This document shows positions 61,183-63,360 of a stretch of 63,360 bases of DNA, piece after piece. How positions within the stretch are numbered: the first letter of the stretch is position 1; each line of letters opens with the position of its first letter. Made by a program: the position numbers and the translations under genes. This stretch comes from an uncultured Lachnospiraceae bacterium. GTDB lineage: Bacteria; Bacillota; Clostridia; Lachnospirales; Lachnospiraceae. Below the pieces are notes generated by a model, which searched no databases, was not told the origin of the DNA, and worked only from the letters and a program-made list of their open reading frames with translations. The stretch covers positions 1 to 63,360 of the forward strand of contig CAJUDY010000022.1 of the NCBI GenBank assembly GCA_910584945.1. The letters run 5' to 3'.

Positions 61183-63195
61183 CTACTCCTCCTCCGGGAT
61201 CAGGTTGATGATCTCCTTGATGGACATGCACTGTTCGTCGCACTCTTTTGCCCGGTGATTCTTCAGAATCGTCTCTGCCGCATGCTGCATAGCCGGGAAG
61301 CCCGTCCGGGTCAGCTGGTTGGCATAGATCACCACATTGACGCCCCGCTCCTTAAACTCTTCCTCCGTCACCGCATTGAAGGAGGTGGGCACCACCACAA
61401 TCGGCGTCACCGGATCTTTTTTGCGGAACTGTTCCACAAAGGCAAAGATTTCATCCGGATCTTTCTTCCTGCTGTGAATCATAACGCCGTCCGCACCCGC
61501 TTTTACATAGGCGTCCGCCCGGGTCAGGGCATCCTCCATCCCCTGCTCCAGGATCAGGCTCTCGATCCGGGCGATGATCATGAATTCCTTCGTCTTCTGG
61601 GCCCGCTTCCCCGCTGTAATCTTGGCGGCAAAATTTTCGATGGTATCCTGTGTCTGGGCCACCTCCGTACCAAAGAGGGAATTCTTCTTAAGTCCGGTTT
61701 TGTCTTCGATGATCACCGCAGATACGCCCATGCGCTCCAGGGATTTGACCGTGTAGACAAAATGCTCCGTCAGCCCGCCGGTGTCCCCGTCGAAGATGAT
61801 CGGCTTTGTGGTCACCTCCATGATGTCGTCGATGGTCCGGAAGCGGGAAGTCATATCCACCAGCTCAATGTCCGGCTTTCCCTTGGCCGTGGAGTCGCAC
61901 AGAGAGCTGACCCACATGGCATCAAACTGTCTTGCCTCCCCCTTCTCATAGGCCACGGTCTTCTCCACGATCAGCCCGGTGATGCCGCTGTGAGCCTCCA
62001 TGGCGGTCACCAGTCCTTTCATCTCGACGGCCCGCCGAAGCCTTGCCCGGCGCACATCCGGCAGGGACAGGCGCACCCTCGCCCTGCTCTCCAGCTTCTC
62101 ATACTTTTCCTCTCGGGAATAGGGGAATTCTACCAGTCTGCCGCCGTAGGACGCCAGCACAGACAGCACTTCCTCCCGCACCGGCTTCTGGAATCCGCTC
62201 ACCCAGTCGTCCCCGTGCACCACATAATCCGGACGGTAGGTTTCCAGATTCTCCCGATAGCTAAGGGTCCGCTGCTCCACCACCCGGCTGACGCCGGAAA
62301 TACTCTCGAACAGCGCTTTTCGCTCGGTAAACGGAAGCAGTGGGAAACGCTTGTAGCTGATCACCGCCTCGTCGGAGAGCACGCCCACGATCAGCCTGCC
62401 AAGCCTCGCCGCCTTTTTGATGATCGCGATATGCCCGCTGTGGACCATGTCCGTGGAAAAGCACATATAGACTTTGCGGTTCTCAACCTGCCGGACCTTC
62501 TCCGCCACCACGGCCAGATCCTCCGGATTGTCGATCTCCGCGCAAAGTTCATTTCTCACGTCCAAAGGAACGATCCGGCAGCGATCCGTCACCTCATTCA
62601 GCGCGTTTTCCGCATAGCACTTTACCTTCTCGGACTCGCAGAACCCTGTAATCCGGTCAAGCCACAGAAGCCAGTCTTCCTTATTCAGCTTGTACAGCGG
62701 CTGGGCGGCCAGGGCGTCGTTGAAAAATTCAATCCCGACTTTTACAATGCGCCCCTCCTTGATCACCGCCTTAAAGTCCTTCTCCGGAAGGGAGAGGGTG
62801 GAGCTGACGGTCATGCAGCTTTTTTCGCTCTCGAGCACCCGGTCCAGCACCTGATTCTCAAAAACCAAGTCTCCGTGCATCAGGAGGACGTCGTCGTCCC
62901 TCAGCACTTCTCTGGCGCAGTAGATGGAATAGATATAATTGGTCTCCCGATAGACCGGATTTTTCACAAAAGTGATGTGCAGCGGCAGCTCCAGGCTCTG
63001 GCAGTAGTTCACCAATACATGATCAAAGAGCCCCGTGGTCATGACCACTTCCTTGATCCCCGCCTCCGCGATCTGGCGAAGCTGACGGCTTAAAATCGTC
63101 TCCCTGCCGAACACCTCCGTCATGCACTTGGGATGCTCCGACGTCAGCACCCCCATGCGGCTGCCCATACCGGAATTTAAGATTAACGCTTTCAT
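61183..63195 (-). CDS. pepM: PEP mutase fused to two nucleotidyltransferase-like domains
   Basis: 670 residues from the ATG at 63195 (AGGAGG upstream), three domains. Residues 1-~230: MobA/LicC-type nucleotidyltransferase (LILNSGMGSRMG, HPKCM, LLMHGDLVFE). Residues ~240-375: TagD-like cytidylyltransferase with the HxGH motif in DMVHSGHIAIIKKAARLG. Residues ~390-670: PEP mutase with FDGDTGG and the catalytic EDKTGLKKNS. PepM makes phosphonopyruvate. The N-terminal domains probably form CMP-phosphonate for transfer to a glycan or lipid, as for PntC-PepM fusions. First gene of the operon. An extension to 63318 lacks a ribosome-binding site. Confidence 0.93.
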   Translation of the reverse strand: MKALILNSGMGSRMGVLTSEHPKCMTEVFGRETILSRQLRQIAEAGIKEVVMTTGLFDHVLVNYCQSLELPLHITFVKNPVYRETNYIYSIYCAREVLRDDDVLLMHGDLVFENQVLDRVLESEKSCMTVSSTLSLPEKDFKAVIKEGRIVKVGIEFFNDALAAQPLYKLNKEDWLLWLDRITGFCESEKVKCYAENALNEVTDRCRIVPLDVRNELCAEIDNPEDLAVVAEKVRQVENRKVYMCFSTDMVHSGHIAIIKKAARLGRLIVGVLSDEAVISYKRFPLLPFTERKALFESISGVSRVVEQRTLSYRENLETYRPDYVVHGDDWVSGFQKPVREEVLSVLASYGGRLVEFPYSREEKYEKLESRARVRLSLPDVRRARLRRAVEMKGLVTAMEAHSGITGLIVEKTVAYEKGEARQFDAMWVSSLCDSTAKGKPDIELVDMTSRFRTIDDIMEVTTKPIIFDGDTGGLTEHFVYTVKSLERMGVSAVIIEDKTGLKKNSLFGTEVAQTQDTIENFAAKITAGKRAQKTKEFMIIARIESLILEQGMEDALTRADAYVKAGADGVMIHSRKKDPDEIFAFVEQFRKKDPVTPIVVVPTSFNAVTEEEFKERGVNVVIYANQLTRTGFPAMQHAAETILKNHRAKECDEQCMSIKEIINLIPEEE

Positions 63196-63247
63196 AGAAC
63201 CTCCTCGTATCTCTCTTTTTTTCTGTATCTGACACAATTTTACTGCC

Positions 63248-63276
63248 ATTTTAACACTCCTGTACCTATTTGTCGA
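63248..63276 (-). promoter_or_regulatory. Predicted promoter of the phosphonate operon
   Basis: Minus-strand TCGACA (63271-63276), a 17-base spacer and TAAAAT (63248-63253), about 50 bases before the pepM start. Confidence 0.55.
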
Positions 63277-63313
63277 GGGGCGCTGCGGGAACGATTTTTT
63301 TATGATAAACTGA

Positions 63314-63360
63314 ACCACTACCGGCTAAAGCCGGTAGGTTCGGTATGCTGCTAAAGCAGC
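63314..63360. repeat. Two TAAA-loop hairpins at the window edge
   Basis: CTACCGGC-TAAA-GCCGGTAG (63318-63337) and GCTGC-TAAA-GCAGC (63347-63360) share the same loop and follow one another with ten bases between. The array may continue beyond the window. No T-run is seen on the minus strand directly after them. Confidence 0.6.

Noticed and set aside
61057..63093. 678-codon plus-strand frame opposite pepM
   Set aside because: Shadow of the pepM fusion; His/Leu/Arg-rich composition without recognisable domains.

Overview
The window looks like a chromosomal segment of a moderately GC-rich gut-type Clostridia, most likely a Lachnospiraceae (Clostridium cluster XIVa) relative. This is an inference from gene content: a Gram-positive PolC-type DNA polymerase III, MnmM/YtqB and YerC homologues, a LexA box of the GAAC-N4-GTTC type at recA, an archaeal/fungal-type Asd, and an HPr-like protein without the phospho-histidine. 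No rRNA or species marker is present.

Layout. 0-18.9 kb is housekeeping: recX-recA (SOS promoter), asd, argH, a formate/nitrite channel, tRNA-Thr(CGT), glgA, a YbiT-type ABC-F ATPase, an ECF sigma factor with a DUF4179 partner, galE with a PTS IIB-like protein, cardiolipin synthase, a PflX-like radical SAM protein, an HD hydrolase, an AI-2E family permease and truA. 18.9-36.9 kb is accessory DNA. It holds a complete type I restriction-modification operon (xre-hsdM-[broken gene]-hsdS-hsdR), an AAA-ATPase/PD-(D/E)XK protein, several decayed genes (AbrB antitoxin, Rpn nuclease, a second AAA-ATPase copy), an in-frame ParA-ParB fusion, a Fic protein, small hypothetical genes, and an excisionase/tyrosine integrase pair. 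36.9-58.5 kb returns to core genes: DUF1836, yerC, a PHP phosphatase, a HAD hydrolase, purA, polC, ispG, an ftsW/spoVE-like gene, folA, mnmM, mscL, glyA, a LysR regulator, an XPD/DinG-like helicase, an HPr-like protein, and a radical SAM/TIGR03915 DNA-repair pair under a double LexA box. 58.9-63.2 kb is a phosphonate operon (pepM fusion, phosphonoacetaldehyde reductase, ppd) that should make and nucleotide-activate 2-hydroxyethylphosphonate.

The most notable signals are: (1) an hsdS gene encoding three target-recognition modules, with a 13-unit ACAG tract between modules 2 and 3, so that any out-of-phase change in unit number should give a normal two-module subunit and in-phase tracts a three-module one; (2) three dispersed copies of a ~150-195 bp structured element, all in the same orientation downstream of minus-strand genes, whose long closing stem is kept despite sequence changes, plus two smaller structured repeat families; (3) a three-domain PepM carrying two different nucleotidyltransferase-like domains; (4) a ParA-ParB chimera; and (5) SOS control of a little-studied radical SAM DNA-repair operon. 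Most genes lie on the minus strand. Functions are assigned by recognising motifs by eye; no database search was run.
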